Positions 56,053-64,000 of a DNA stretch of 64,000 nt are shown piece by piece (position 1 is the stretch's first letter; each line of letters begins with the position of its first letter). Origin of the DNA: an uncultured Aliiroseovarius sp. (lineage in GTDB: Bacteria > Pseudomonadota > Alphaproteobacteria > Rhodobacterales > Rhodobacteraceae); contig NZ_CANMFT010000001.1 in the NCBI RefSeq assembly GCF_947497285.1, forward strand, positions 434,001 to 498,000. Direction: 5' to 3'. Position numbers and translations under genes: made by a program. The notes below the pieces were generated by a model, which worked only from the letters and a program-made list of their open reading frames with translations, searched no databases and was not told the origin of the DNA.

Positions 56053-56970
56053 TTGACACGAGCGACCGCACCGTCTTTGGACGTCCTTAGTTTTGCGCTG
56101 CTTTTTTTGCTGGCCGCCATTTGGGGTGGGTCATTCTTCTTCGCAGAAATCGCTCTGCGCGAGCTGTCGCCCCTGACGATCACCCTTCATCGGGTGTTCT
56201 GGGCCACGCCGATCTTGTGGTATGTTGTGCGCGCCAAAGGCATCACGCTACCAAGATCTCCGCGGATCTGGGGCAGCTATCTGGTGATGGGCGCGTTGAA
56301 CAACGCGATCCCGTTCACGCTGATATTCTGGGGGCAGCGCGAAATTGAAAGCGGTATGGCGTCCATTCTGAACGCCACGACGGCAGTGTTCGGTGCGGTT
56401 GTGGCCGGGCTTTTGTTGAAAGACGAGCCGCTCACCTTGCCCAAACTCACAGGGGCCACGTTGGGTGTCGCCGGGGTTGGCATCATCATGGGGCGCGATG
56501 CAATGTCCGATTTCAACCTGACAAATCTGGCGCAGCTTGCGGTGCTGGCAGCCGCCCTGTCCTATGCCTTCGCCAGTGTCTGGGGAAAGACGCAGCTTGC
56601 ACGACAGCCCCCGTTGATGAATGCGTTGGGTATGGTGGTGGGCAGCGTTGTTCTGATGGTGCCGGTTGTCCTTCTGGTCGATGGGATGCCAAATGTGCAT
56701 CTGTCGCTGCCGGTCTGGGGGGCGGTGTTTGGCATCGCGGCCCTTTCCACCTCGCTGGCATATGTGCTGTATTTCGCCATCCTTGCGCGGGCGGGCGCGG
56801 CCAACCTGATGTTGGTCACGCTGCTGATCCCGCCCTTTGCCATCGCGCTTGGCGTGATGTTTCTTGGGGAAAGTCTGCAAGCCAGCGCCTATCTGGGCTT
56901 TGGTGTCATTGCCATTGGGTTTGCAGTGACGGACGGTCGCCTGCTGGCCGTGCTGCACGGTCGTTGGTGA
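56053..56970 (+). CDS. DMT-family (EamA) transporter
   Basis: The 305-aa membrane protein has about ten TM helices in two EamA repeats (for example FALLFLLAAIWGGSFFFAEI at about 13-32 and LAVLAAALSYAFASVWGKT at about 162-180). Such proteins export amino acids, purines or other metabolites; the substrate is not readable. The start is TTG 56053 with GGGGG upstream; no in-frame ATG precedes the first helix. It stands alone after the ftsH terminator. Confidence 0.88.
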   Translation: MTRATAPSLDVLSFALLFLLAAIWGGSFFFAEIALRELSPLTITLHRVFWATPILWYVVRAKGITLPRSPRIWGSYLVMGALNNAIPFTLIFWGQREIESGMASILNATTAVFGAVVAGLLLKDEPLTLPKLTGATLGVAGVGIIMGRDAMSDFNLTNLAQLAVLAAALSYAFASVWGKTQLARQPPLMNALGMVVGSVVLMVPVVLLVDGMPNVHLSLPVWGAVFGIAALSTSLAYVLYFAILARAGAANLMLVTLLIPPFAIALGVMFLGESLQASAYLGFGVIAIGFAVTDGRLLAVLHGRW

Positions 56971-57057
56971 GCCGACGCAAGGTAGCGTCACTGCTTTTGG
57001 TTTGCGCCAGCATGTTCTTCCCGTCAGGATAGGCGCAACACAAGACAAGGAGCCTCC

Positions 57058-57642
57058 ATGCCCGCCCTTATCCCCACCGACCACAGGGCCACGATCACGT
57101 GGCTTGGCAAGACCGCTGACCGCGACGCGACGCTGACCTCGGTCGCCTGCGATGCGGTCGAGCTGAATTACGAGGGCATCATTGGCGAGGCACGGTCTGG
57201 CATCACCCGATCCTCGTGCCCGCGCGTGACCAACCAGTATCCGCTTGATACCGAAATTCGCAATGTCCGACAGATCTCGGTTCTGTCCGCAGAAGAGCTA
57301 GCCGAAATCGCAAGCGCGCTGGATTTAGACCAGATCGACCCAGCATGGTTGGGCGCGTCGATGGTGGTCAAGGGGCTGCCTGACTTCACGCACTTGCCGC
57401 CCTCGGCGCGACTTCAGGCGGATAACGGCGCGGCATTGGTGGTGGATATGGAAAACCGCCCCTGCAATTACGTCAGCCGCGAATTGGAACGTGTGCGGCC
57501 AGGCCACGGCCTTGGTTTCAAGCCTGCCGCCAAGGGCAGACGCGGTGTCACGGTCTGGGTCGAGCATCCGGGCACGCTGAAGCTGGGGGATCAGTTGCGT
57601 CTGTATATTCCCGGCCAAAGGGCGTGGCAGCCCAAGGGGTAG
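57058..57642 (+). CDS. MOSC-domain sulfurase-like protein
   Basis: The 194-aa protein has the single-MOSC pattern LNYEGIIGEARSGIT, YPLDTEIRNVRQIS and GHGLGFKPAAKGRRGVTVWV, a fold shared with molybdenum cofactor sulfurases and YiiM/YuaD-type proteins. The expected conserved cysteine region is weakly represented by SSCPR and NRPCNY. AAGGAG lies 5 bases before ATG 57058. The substrate is unknown. Confidence 0.82.
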   Translation: MPALIPTDHRATITWLGKTADRDATLTSVACDAVELNYEGIIGEARSGITRSSCPRVTNQYPLDTEIRNVRQISVLSAEELAEIASALDLDQIDPAWLGASMVVKGLPDFTHLPPSARLQADNGAALVVDMENRPCNYVSRELERVRPGHGLGFKPAAKGRRGVTVWVEHPGTLKLGDQLRLYIPGQRAWQPKG

Positions 57643-57842
57643 CACCGGCGCTTCGCCGTTGACCCAACCAACCTTGGCGCAGAAGGGCCGCCGGGCTTTC
57701 CGACGAATTCTGCGGCAAACATGTCGGATTCCACCCTATGGGGGGCCGTCAGTGCAGATATGTATCGAGAAGAAAAGGATCGCGGTATCAACAGGGCTGC
57801 GACCTGACCTGAACAAAAGCGCACGAATCTGAAGGATCTGCT

Positions 57843-59519
57843 ATGAGCTATAAATCCGACATCGAAATTGCCCGCGAAGCCAAGAAACGCCCGATCCAAG
57901 AAATTGGCGACAAACTGGGTATTCCGACCGAACATCTGCTGCCTTTCGGACATGACAAGGCAAAGGTCAGTCAGGATTTCATCAACTCGGTGCAGGACCG
58001 CGAAGATGGCAAGCTGATCCTTGTGACCGCGATCAACCCGACGCCAGCGGGCGAAGGCAAGACGACGACGACCGTGGGTCTGGGCGATGGGTTGAACCGG
58101 ATTGGCAAAAAAGCGATGGTGTGCATTCGCGAAGCGTCACTTGGGCCGAACTTCGGGATGAAGGGTGGTGCGGCTGGCGGCGGTTACGCGCAGGTCGTGC
58201 CGATGGAGGATATGAACCTTCATTTCACCGGCGACTTTCATGCCATCACCTCGGCGCATTCGCTTCTGTCGGCGATGATCGACAACCACATCTATTGGGG
58301 CAATGAGCTTGCGATCGACGAACGCCGCGTGGCGTGGCGTCGCGTGGTCGACATGAACGACCGTGCGCTGCGCGACATCGTGGTGTCACTTGGTGGCGTA
58401 TCGAACGGGTTCCCGCGCCAGACCGGATATGACATCACCGTCGCCTCGGAAGTGATGGCGATCCTGTGTTTGTCCAACAATCTGGAAGACCTGCAAAAGC
58501 GTCTGGGCGACATCATCGTGGCCTATACCCGCGAACGCACCCCGATCTATTGCCGCGACATTGGCGCAGACGGCGCAATGACGGTGCTGTTGAAGGACGC
58601 GATGCAGCCCAACCTTGTGCAGACGCTGGAAAACAACCCGGCCTTTGTGCATGGTGGCCCGTTTGCCAACATCGCGCATGGCTGTAACTCGGTCATTGCG
58701 ACGAAAACCGCGATGAAACTGACCGACTATGTCGTGACCGAAGCCGGTTTCGGGGCCGATCTGGGTGCCGAGAAGTTCATGAACATCAAGTGTCGCAAGG
58801 CTGGCATTGCGCCGTCTGTCGTGGTGCTGGTTGCCACAGTGCGCGCGATGAAGATGAATGGCGGCGTGGCCAAGGCCGATCTGGGCGCGGAAAACGTCGC
58901 GGCTGTTCAGGCTGGCTGCCCGAACCTTGGTCGTCACATCGAGAACCTCAAATCCTTTGGCGTGCCGGTTGTGGTGGCGATCAACCACTTTGTCACGGAC
59001 ACCGATGCCGAGGTGCAGGCGGTGAAGGATTATGTGGATAGCCACGGGTCCGAGGCGATCCTGTCGCGCCATTGGGAACTTGGCTCGGAAGGGTCGGAGG
59101 CGCTGGCGCGTCGCGTGGCCGAGGTGGCCGACGCAGATGTCGCCAGCTTCGCGCCGATCTATCCCGACGAGATGCCACTGATGGAGAAAATCGAAACCAT
59201 CGCCAAGCGCATCTATCGCGCGGACGAAGTTTTGGCCGACAACAAAGTGCGCAACCAGTTGCGTGACTGGGAAGACGCCGGATATGGCAACCTGCCGGTC
59301 TGTATGGCGAAGACGCAATACAGCTTCTCGACCGACCCGACCCTGCGTGGCGCGCCCACCGGCCATTCGGTCCCGGTGCGCGAAGTGCGGCTGTCGGCGG
59401 GCGCGGGTTTCATCGTCGTTGTCTGCGGCGAGATCATGACCATGCCGGGCCTGCCGCGCAATCCCGCGGCGCTGTCCATCGGTTTGAATGCCGAGGGCGA
59501 GATTGAAGGTCTGTTCTGA
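57843..59519 (+). CDS. fhs: Formate--tetrahydrofolate ligase
   Basis: ATP-dependent synthesis of 10-formyl-THF from formate. The 558-aa protein has the P-loop [16 protein letters not shown] at about 67-82, the family core [20 protein letters not shown] and the C-terminal [16 protein letters not shown] lies 6 bases before the ATG. folD follows 104 bases later, giving a formate-to-methenyl/methylene-THF pair, common in marine Rhodobacterales that oxidise one-carbon compounds. Confidence 0.97.
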   Translation: MSYKSDIEIAREAKKRPIQEIGDKLGIPTEHLLPFGHDKAKVSQDFINSVQDREDGKLILVTAINPTPAGEGKTTTTVGLGDGLNRIGKKAMVCIREASLGPNFGMKGGAAGGGYAQVVPMEDMNLHFTGDFHAITSAHSLLSAMIDNHIYWGNELAIDERRVAWRRVVDMNDRALRDIVVSLGGVSNGFPRQTGYDITVASEVMAILCLSNNLEDLQKRLGDIIVAYTRERTPIYCRDIGADGAMTVLLKDAMQPNLVQTLENNPAFVHGGPFANIAHGCNSVIATKTAMKLTDYVVTEAGFGADLGAEKFMNIKCRKAGIAPSVVVLVATVRAMKMNGGVAKADLGAENVAAVQAGCPNLGRHIENLKSFGVPVVVAINHFVTDTDAEVQAVKDYVDSHGSEAILSRHWELGSEGSEALARRVAEVADADVASFAPIYPDEMPLMEKIETIAKRIYRADEVLADNKVRNQLRDWEDAGYGNLPVCMAKTQYSFSTDPTLRGAPTGHSVPVREVRLSAGAGFIVVVCGEIMTMPGLPRNPAALSIGLNAEGEIEGLF

Positions 59520-59527
59520 ACAAGGAT

Positions 59528-59563
59528 GGGGCGCGGCGCGGGGCTTACCTGTTGCCGCGCCCC
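59528..59563. other. Perfect 9-base inverted repeat between fhs and folD
   Basis: GGGGCGCGG at 59528-59536 pairs with CCGCGCCCC at 59555-59563. It starts 9 bases after the fhs stop. No T-run follows, so it may protect the fhs message or reduce readthrough to folD rather than end transcription. Confidence 0.55.
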
Positions 59564-59623
59564 GGCCTGTTCTGATACCGGTCAGCCCAAAGACCCATTT
59601 ACACGATACAAGGAGAGTGGGCG

Positions 59624-60526
59624 ATGACAGCTCAGATCATTGATGGCAAAGCCTTCGCGGCCACGGTGCGCGAAAAGGTCGCCGCCCATGTGGCACGGGT
59701 GAAAGACGAAAGCGGGATCACACCCGGTCTGGCCGTCGTGCTGGTGGGTGAAGACCCTGCCAGCCAGGTCTATGTCCGCTCGAAAGGGAAACAGACCGTC
59801 GAAGTTGGCATGAACAGCTATGAGCACAAGTTGGAGGCGGACACGTCCGAAGCCGACCTTCTGGCGCTGATCGACAAGCTGAACAATGACCCGGCTGTGC
59901 ACGGTATTCTTGTGCAATTGCCATTGCCCGGCCATCTGAACGAAGATCTCGTCATCAACTCTATCGACCCGGCAAAAGACGTGGACGGGTTCCACATCTC
60001 GAATGTCGGCCTGTTGGGCACGGGTCAGAAGTCCATGGTGCCCTGCACGCCGCTGGGCTGCCTGATGATGCTGCGCGACCATCACGGGTCGCTGACGGGT
60101 CTGGATGCGGTGGTGATTGGCCGGTCCAACATCGTCGGCAAACCGATGGCGCAATTGCTGCTGGGCGATAGCTGCACCGTCACCATCGCGCACAGCCGGA
60201 CCAAGGACTTACCCGACGTTGTGGGCCGCGCCGATATCGTCGTGGCCGCCGTCGGTCGCGCCGAGATGGTGCCGGGTGACTGGATCAAACCCGGTGCGAC
60301 CGTGATTGATGTTGGCATCAACCGCATCGACGCGCCCGAAAAGGGCGAGGGCAAGACCCGCCTTGTGGGCGACGTGCATTTCGAAAGTGCGGCCAAAGTT
60401 GCCGGTGCGATTACCCCCGTGCCGGGTGGCGTTGGCCCGATGACGATCGCCTGCCTGCTGGCCAACACCCTGACGGCGTGCTGCCGTGCAAACGGGCTGG
60501 TCGAACCCGAAGGCCTGACGGCTTAA
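59624..60526 (+). CDS. folD: Bifunctional methylene-THF dehydrogenase/methenyl-THF cyclohydrolase
   Basis: Interconverts methylene-, methenyl- and 10-formyl-THF. The 300-aa protein has the active-site [13 protein letters not shown] (Y50, K54/K56), the NADP-binding [18 protein letters not shown] and the C-terminal [21 protein letters not shown] lies about 7-10 bases before ATG 59624. It follows fhs on the same strand. Confidence 0.97.
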   Translation: MTAQIIDGKAFAATVREKVAAHVARVKDESGITPGLAVVLVGEDPASQVYVRSKGKQTVEVGMNSYEHKLEADTSEADLLALIDKLNNDPAVHGILVQLPLPGHLNEDLVINSIDPAKDVDGFHISNVGLLGTGQKSMVPCTPLGCLMMLRDHHGSLTGLDAVVIGRSNIVGKPMAQLLLGDSCTVTIAHSRTKDLPDVVGRADIVVAAVGRAEMVPGDWIKPGATVIDVGINRIDAPEKGEGKTRLVGDVHFESAAKVAGAITPVPGGVGPMTIACLLANTLTACCRANGLVEPEGLTA

Positions 60527-60724
60527 CACCTGACCGCAGTGTTGCGCGCAGACAACTCGGTCCCCGGATGTCAGAGATTTGATCGGCGCGCGCCTTGGTC
60601 TTTGTGGTATACTTGGTTTGAAAGCTTGGCCTGTTCGGGCCTTGACCCTGTGACACCGTGCGTGGACCTGCTGTTTTTGTGAGGGCCACGTGTTGCGCTG
60701 TCGCCAGACCGCAACGGGAATGCA

Positions 60725-61774
60725 ATGTCTATTTCGATCTATGGTGCTTTTCGCACTGACACCACGATGTCAAACAACACGGCGACCTATGCGACCATAG
60801 GATCGACGTTTCAGATCAGCTCCTACAGCAAGATCACCATCACTGATGGCGCCGATCCCACGATCATCTCAGGTGACAGCAGCACCAACGAAACCCCCAA
60901 TGATCCAACCCAGACCTTGGGCGGCAGTGCGATCACTTGGGACTATACGATCGAGGTCACGGACGGCACCAACACCTATGAGGTTGGTGTGATGGACTAT
61001 GACCTTAACGGAAACGGCACAATGCAATGGCCCGGTCCCGAGCAAGGATATTTCATAGCCTTCATCGGTGACATACCGCCGTTGAACACCACGCTGACCG
61101 TTAGCTCGGTGACCAATAACGGCCCCTCAATCCCAGCAGACAGCGTCGTGATCTGCTTTGCTTCTGGCACGCTGATCGACACGCCCGAAGGCGCGTGCAA
61201 GGTCGAGCAGTTGCAGGTCGGTGATATGGTGTTGACTGCTGACAATGGGGCGCAGCCGATACGTTGGATTGGTGCCAGCGCGTTGGATCTGCGGGCTTTG
61301 GCCTTGGCGCCGAAGCTGCACCCGATCAGGATCTGCGCCGGGGCTTTGGGCGACGGGTTGCCCAAGCGTGACCTTTTGGTGTCCCCGCAGCACCGCATGT
61401 TGGTGCGTTCGCCGATTGCGGCAAGAATGTTTGGTGGTGACGAGGTGCTGATCGCGGCCAAGAAGCTGGTTGGCATGCCGGGTATCGCCGTTGACACCGT
61501 CGCGGAACCGGTCACCTATTTCCACATGCTCTTTGACAGTCACGAGGTGGTGTTTGCTGAAGGCGCGCCGGCGGAAAGCCTGTTTGCCGGGCAGGAGGCG
61601 CTCAAAAGCGTGGGTCGTGCAGCCTATGAGGAGATTATGACCTTGTTCCCTGAGCTTGCCACAGATGCCCACGCCCCCGCCATGGCGCGCCGCAGTCCGA
61701 CCAAGGCCAAACAGATCGACACGCTGGTCAGGCGCCATGTCGACAATGGAAAGCCGTTGGTGGCGCATCCCTGA
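60725..61774 (+). CDS. Hint-domain protein with beta-rich N-terminal half
   Basis: The 349-aa protein has two parts. Residues 1-140 are Thr/Ser/Asp/Asn-rich and look like an extracellular beta domain (SNNTATYATIGSTFQISSYS). From C144 a Hint (hedgehog/intein) domain follows: CFASGTLIDTPEG as block A with the first catalytic cysteine, LLVSPQHRMLVRSPIA, then VTYFHMLFDSHEVVFAEGAP. This type is abundant in Rhodobacterales, often at the end of secreted RTX-like proteins; autoprocessing is possible but unproven. No signal peptide is seen, as in type I secretion substrates. Confidence 0.85.
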   Translation: MSISIYGAFRTDTTMSNNTATYATIGSTFQISSYSKITITDGADPTIISGDSSTNETPNDPTQTLGGSAITWDYTIEVTDGTNTYEVGVMDYDLNGNGTMQWPGPEQGYFIAFIGDIPPLNTTLTVSSVTNNGPSIPADSVVICFASGTLIDTPEGACKVEQLQVGDMVLTADNGAQPIRWIGASALDLRALALAPKLHPIRICAGALGDGLPKRDLLVSPQHRMLVRSPIAARMFGGDEVLIAAKKLVGMPGIAVDTVAEPVTYFHMLFDSHEVVFAEGAPAESLFAGQEALKSVGRAAYEEIMTLFPELATDAHAPAMARRSPTKAKQIDTLVRRHVDNGKPLVAHP

Positions 61775-61802
61775 CAAGGGGCAGCTTTGCTGCTGCTCGA
61801 CC

Positions 61803-62597
61803 TTAATCTTTGAACTTCGGCGCGCGTTTTTGCATGCCAGCCATCACCGCTTCCATCTGGTTGGGCTTGCCCATCAAGGCTTCCTGCGCGCGGCTTTCGG
61901 CAAGCAACGTGTCTTTCCAGCCCATCAACTCGGTGTCGCGGATCAGCGCCTTGGCTGCGCGGATGGCGTCGGGGGATTTCTGCGCAATCTCGGCGGCTAT
62001 CGCTTGCGCGCGCGCCTGCGGGGTGTCGGAGAGTTCCGTCACAAACCCCCAGTCCAGCGCCTGTTGTGCCTCGAACTGTTCAGCCGAATAGGTCAGCTTG
62101 CGGATCACATCCCCGCGCGCCAAGCGCCGCATCAGGACCATGCCCCCCATGTCGGGGATGATGCCCCAGCGGCCTTCCATGATCGAAAAGCGCGTATCCG
62201 GCGCGGCGATACGCATGTCCGCACCCAGCATGATCTGGAACGCGCCGCCGAACGCATAGCCATGCACGGCTGCGATCACGGGTTGTGGCATCTCTGCCCA
62301 AACCATCGCGGCAGCTTGGAACAGGTTCGAATTGCCATGCGTGCGCTCCAGAAACACGCCGCCCTGCATGGCGAACTGCGCGATTTCTGGCATCGCGGCC
62401 AGATCCAACCCGGCTGAAAACGCAGGCCCGTCGCCCGCCAGAACCACGGCGCGAATGTCTTTGCGCGCAGCAAGGGTTTCGCCTGCGGCCACGATGGCGC
62501 GGATCATTTCAAGGTCCAGCGCGTTGCGCTTGTCGGCGCGGGTCAGGGTGACGGTGGCCACTTGGTTGTCTTCAGTGATGCGGACGCGGTCGGACAT
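61803..62597 (-). CDS. Crotonase/enoyl-CoA hydratase family protein
   Basis: The 264-aa product has the oxyanion-hole strands VVLAGDGPAFSAGLDL and AVHGYAFGGAFQIMLGADM, and the later stretch IPDMGGMVLMRRLARGDV. It is a generic crotonase; a hydratase-type second glutamate is not obvious, so an isomerase or other acyl-CoA role is possible. ATG 62597 is preferred; AGGAG is 6 bases upstream. It is followed upstream on the same strand by a PaaI-type thioesterase gene 60 bases away, so the two could be coexpressed. Confidence 0.86.
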   Translation of the reverse strand: MSDRVRITEDNQVATVTLTRADKRNALDLEMIRAIVAAGETLAARKDIRAVVLAGDGPAFSAGLDLAAMPEIAQFAMQGGVFLERTHGNSNLFQAAAMVWAEMPQPVIAAVHGYAFGGAFQIMLGADMRIAAPDTRFSIMEGRWGIIPDMGGMVLMRRLARGDVIRKLTYSAEQFEAQQALDWGFVTELSDTPQARAQAIAAEIAQKSPDAIRAAKALIRDTELMGWKDTLLAESRAQEALMGKPNQMEAVMAGMQKRAPKFKD

Positions 62598-62657
62598 GGG
62601 GATCTCCTGATTGGGCTTAGGCGCGAGTGTGCCGTTTGTCGGCAGCCGGGCCAACTG

Positions 62658-63101
62658 TCACGTTGCGGCAGGTGGTGTGGACACGGGAACCATCGTGCCC
62701 AGAAGTTTGGCGATCAGCGTGCGCTGGCCGTCCTGTTCGGCCCAGACATCGGCTTCGACCGGGATCAGACGGCGGCCAATGCGCAACACGCACCCTTCGG
62801 CGACCAGCCTGTCACCCTTGGCGGGCGCAAGCAGGTTGATCTTGATTTCCGAGGTCAGAACCTCGTGACCGTCGGGCATGACGGACAGCGCCGCATAGCC
62901 CGCCGCTGTGTCGCCCAACGCAAAGGTCAGGGCCGCGTGACCAAACCCGTGCTGTTGGCGCATCGTGTCCGGGATCGGTGCGGTGATCTGACAAAAGCCA
63001 TACCGCAGATCGGTTATGTCAGCGCCGATCAACGTCATCAGGTTCTGTGCCGCAAAGCTGTCGCGGATTTTTGTTACGGTGTCTTGGGGTATGTCGGTCA
63101 T
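62658..63101 (-). CDS. PaaI-family hotdog thioesterase
   Basis: The 147-aa protein has the hotdog PaaI pattern: MRQQHGFGHAALTFALGDTA (about 47-66) with the family HGG-type region HGFGH, then LTSEIKINLLAPAKGDRLVA. ATG 63101 is preferred over a TTG two codons upstream because AAAGGA is 6 bases before it. Paired with a crotonase gene downstream, it may hydrolyse an aromatic or short acyl-CoA. Confidence 0.88.
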   Translation of the reverse strand: MTDIPQDTVTKIRDSFAAQNLMTLIGADITDLRYGFCQITAPIPDTMRQQHGFGHAALTFALGDTAAGYAALSVMPDGHEVLTSEIKINLLAPAKGDRLVAEGCVLRIGRRLIPVEADVWAEQDGQRTLIAKLLGTMVPVSTPPAAT

Positions 63102-63174
63102 GAGCAATCCTTTGCGTCAGCCAAGACTAACATAACCCGCGCATTGTGAACCCGGAACGCGGCGTCAAACCCGG

Positions 63175-63837
63175 TTAACGCGGCATCGGGATTGGCTGCG
63201 GCGGGTCACCCAGAAGGACCGCGATGGCCTCTGGCCGCATCAGGCGCGACAGGACAGAGTGGTCGGACCGCAACCCACCCGTATAGGTGCCATAGGACGG
63301 CATGATCACCCGGTCGCCGTCGAACAACATACAAGGCCTGCTGACCGTGCGCCCCTTGATGTGCAGTCGCGCCTTGGGGTGGAAATGCCCGGTGATCTCG
63401 CCCGCCGCGCCCACCCGTGCGATATGGCGAAAGTGCAGCGGAGGGTGCAACAGCTCGGCCAGATGGGTGCCCGCGAACTCAATCGGGCCGGGATCATGGT
63501 TGCCTTCGATCCAAACCCAGCGGCGCCCGGCCATGAGGCGGTTCAACCACTGCGCTTCAACCTCGGGAAGGTTGTCGGACGCCTCAAGGTCATCGAAACT
63601 GTCGCCCAGACAGACCACGGTGCGTGCGCCAGATGCCTCGATATCGGTTTGAAGACGGTGCAACGTGTCGCGCGTTTCGTAAGGGGGAAGGATCGCGTCG
63701 CCCTTGCGCGCCATGCGTTCCGATTTGCCAAGATGCAGGTCGGACACGCACAAAAGCCACTCGTCCGGCCACCACAACGCACCGGATGGCAGCAAGGTCA
63801 GCTTCACCCCAGCCAAATTAAAGTCGTACCCCTTCAT
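63175..63837 (-). CDS. pdeM: Ligase-associated DNA damage response phosphoesterase PdeM
   Basis: Calcineurin-like metallo-phosphoesterase. The 220-aa protein has the metal-binding motifs SDLHLGK (D33, H35), LGDSFDD, GNHDPG and GHFHPKA in order. The family is usually encoded beside a ligase-associated helicase and an ATP-dependent ligase; none is visible within the window. The start at ATG 63837 has no strong Shine-Dalgarno. Confidence 0.9.
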   Translation of the reverse strand: MKGYDFNLAGVKLTLLPSGALWWPDEWLLCVSDLHLGKSERMARKGDAILPPYETRDTLHRLQTDIEASGARTVVCLGDSFDDLEASDNLPEVEAQWLNRLMAGRRWVWIEGNHDPGPIEFAGTHLAELLHPPLHFRHIARVGAAGEITGHFHPKARLHIKGRTVSRPCMLFDGDRVIMPSYGTYTGGLRSDHSVLSRLMRPEAIAVLLGDPPQPIPMPR

Positions 63838-63893
63838 ATAGTCTAGAAAGTCGATTTCCCGCGTTATTGCAAGCTATTACGACGCGTGGTGCG

Positions 63894-64000
63894 CTATACC
63901 AGCCCGGCTTCCATCATAAGGCGATCTGCTTCGGCGCGCATTAGGGCGTCTGCCCCGGCGCCGTCCACCGGCACCTTGCCGACCTCAAGGAACAGAGGGG
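63894..64000 (-). CDS. 3' end of an unidentified gene (partial)
   Basis: An open frame enters from the right edge and ends in TAG at 63894-63896. The visible C-terminus reads LFLEVGKVPVDGAGADALM followed by RAEADRLMMEAGLV, a helical Ala/Glu-rich tail. It is 56 bases before the pdeM start on the same strand. Position would suit a partner helicase, but the residues do not identify it. Confidence 0.45.
   Translation of the reverse strand, partial: PLFLEVGKVPVDGAGADALMRAEADRLMMEAGLV

Noticed and set aside
54287-56071. 594-aa antisense frame over ftsH
   Set aside because: Composition is that of a reverse-strand shadow in high-G+C coding DNA; the ftsH strand has all motifs.
57643-57842. A riboswitch before fhs
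   Set aside because: No conserved core or terminator/anti-terminator pair could be made out in the 200-base leader.

Overview
The window reads as ordinary chromosome of a Rhodobacterales (Roseobacter-group-like) alphaproteobacterium. The DNA is G+C-rich by eye. Gene content and order point there: argC-ccmE next to a gene-transfer-agent (GTA) type lysis cassette and ccmFH; tolQRAB-pal-cpoB-tilS-ftsH; hflKC-DUF2065; ruvCAB; a Hint-domain protein; a fused indolepyruvate ferredoxin oxidoreductase; DUF1127 and DUF2842 proteins. There is no IS element, integrase, CRISPR array, rRNA or tRNA. Assignments rest on reading the translations and motifs by eye; no database search was run.

Layout. 1-11.4 kb (+): end of indolepyruvate ferredoxin oxidoreductase, murI, argC, ccmE, then a tightly overlapping set of five genes (GH108 endolysin, 3-TM GTA holin, two very small ORFs, a multi-TM protein), then ccmF-ccmH, a PaaG-like isomerase and a GFA protein (-). 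11.4-16.5 kb: gltA and gltX (-), divergent from comEC (+). 16.5-24.7 kb: LysR regulator, DegT aminotransferase and a minus-strand unit made of an amino-acid ABC transporter, a class I amidotransferase-like protein and a PuuA-like glutamine synthetase. 24.9-36 kb: TerB protein, a secreted hypothetical, pyrG, secG (-), purA and DUF2842 (+), a 741-aa acidic protein (-), thiamine pyrophosphokinase, serine dehydratase, DUF454, rpiA. 36-43 kb: gor, hflK-hflC-DUF2065, a fatty-acid desaturase, a DegP-type protease. 43-56 kb: DUF1127 (-), ruvCAB, a hypothetical, thpR, ybgC, the Tol-Pal operon, tilS, ftsH. 56-64 kb: DMT transporter, MOSC protein, fhs-folD, Hint protein, then on the minus strand a crotonase, a PaaI-type thioesterase, pdeM and the 3' end of an unidentified gene.

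How the parts work together. CcmE, CcmF and CcmH deliver and attach heme to c-type cytochromes. The lysis cassette between them would release GTA particles by peptidoglycan cleavage and inner-membrane permeabilisation; a TTAA-N6-TTAA motif before it suggests CtrA control. The ABC importer plus synthetase plus amidotransferase could import an amine or basic amino acid and metabolise it through a gamma-glutamyl intermediate. Tol-Pal, HflKC, FtsH and DegP maintain the envelope and membrane-protein quality. Fhs and FolD handle one-carbon units on tetrahydrofolate.

Most interesting points: the extended lysis operon with three uncharacterised small membrane or cytosolic ORFs; paired AT-rich inverted repeats at the import and catabolic modules; a terminator-like hairpin in the purA leader; strong stem-loops between the binding-protein and permease genes; and the large acidic low-complexity protein at 30-32 kb.
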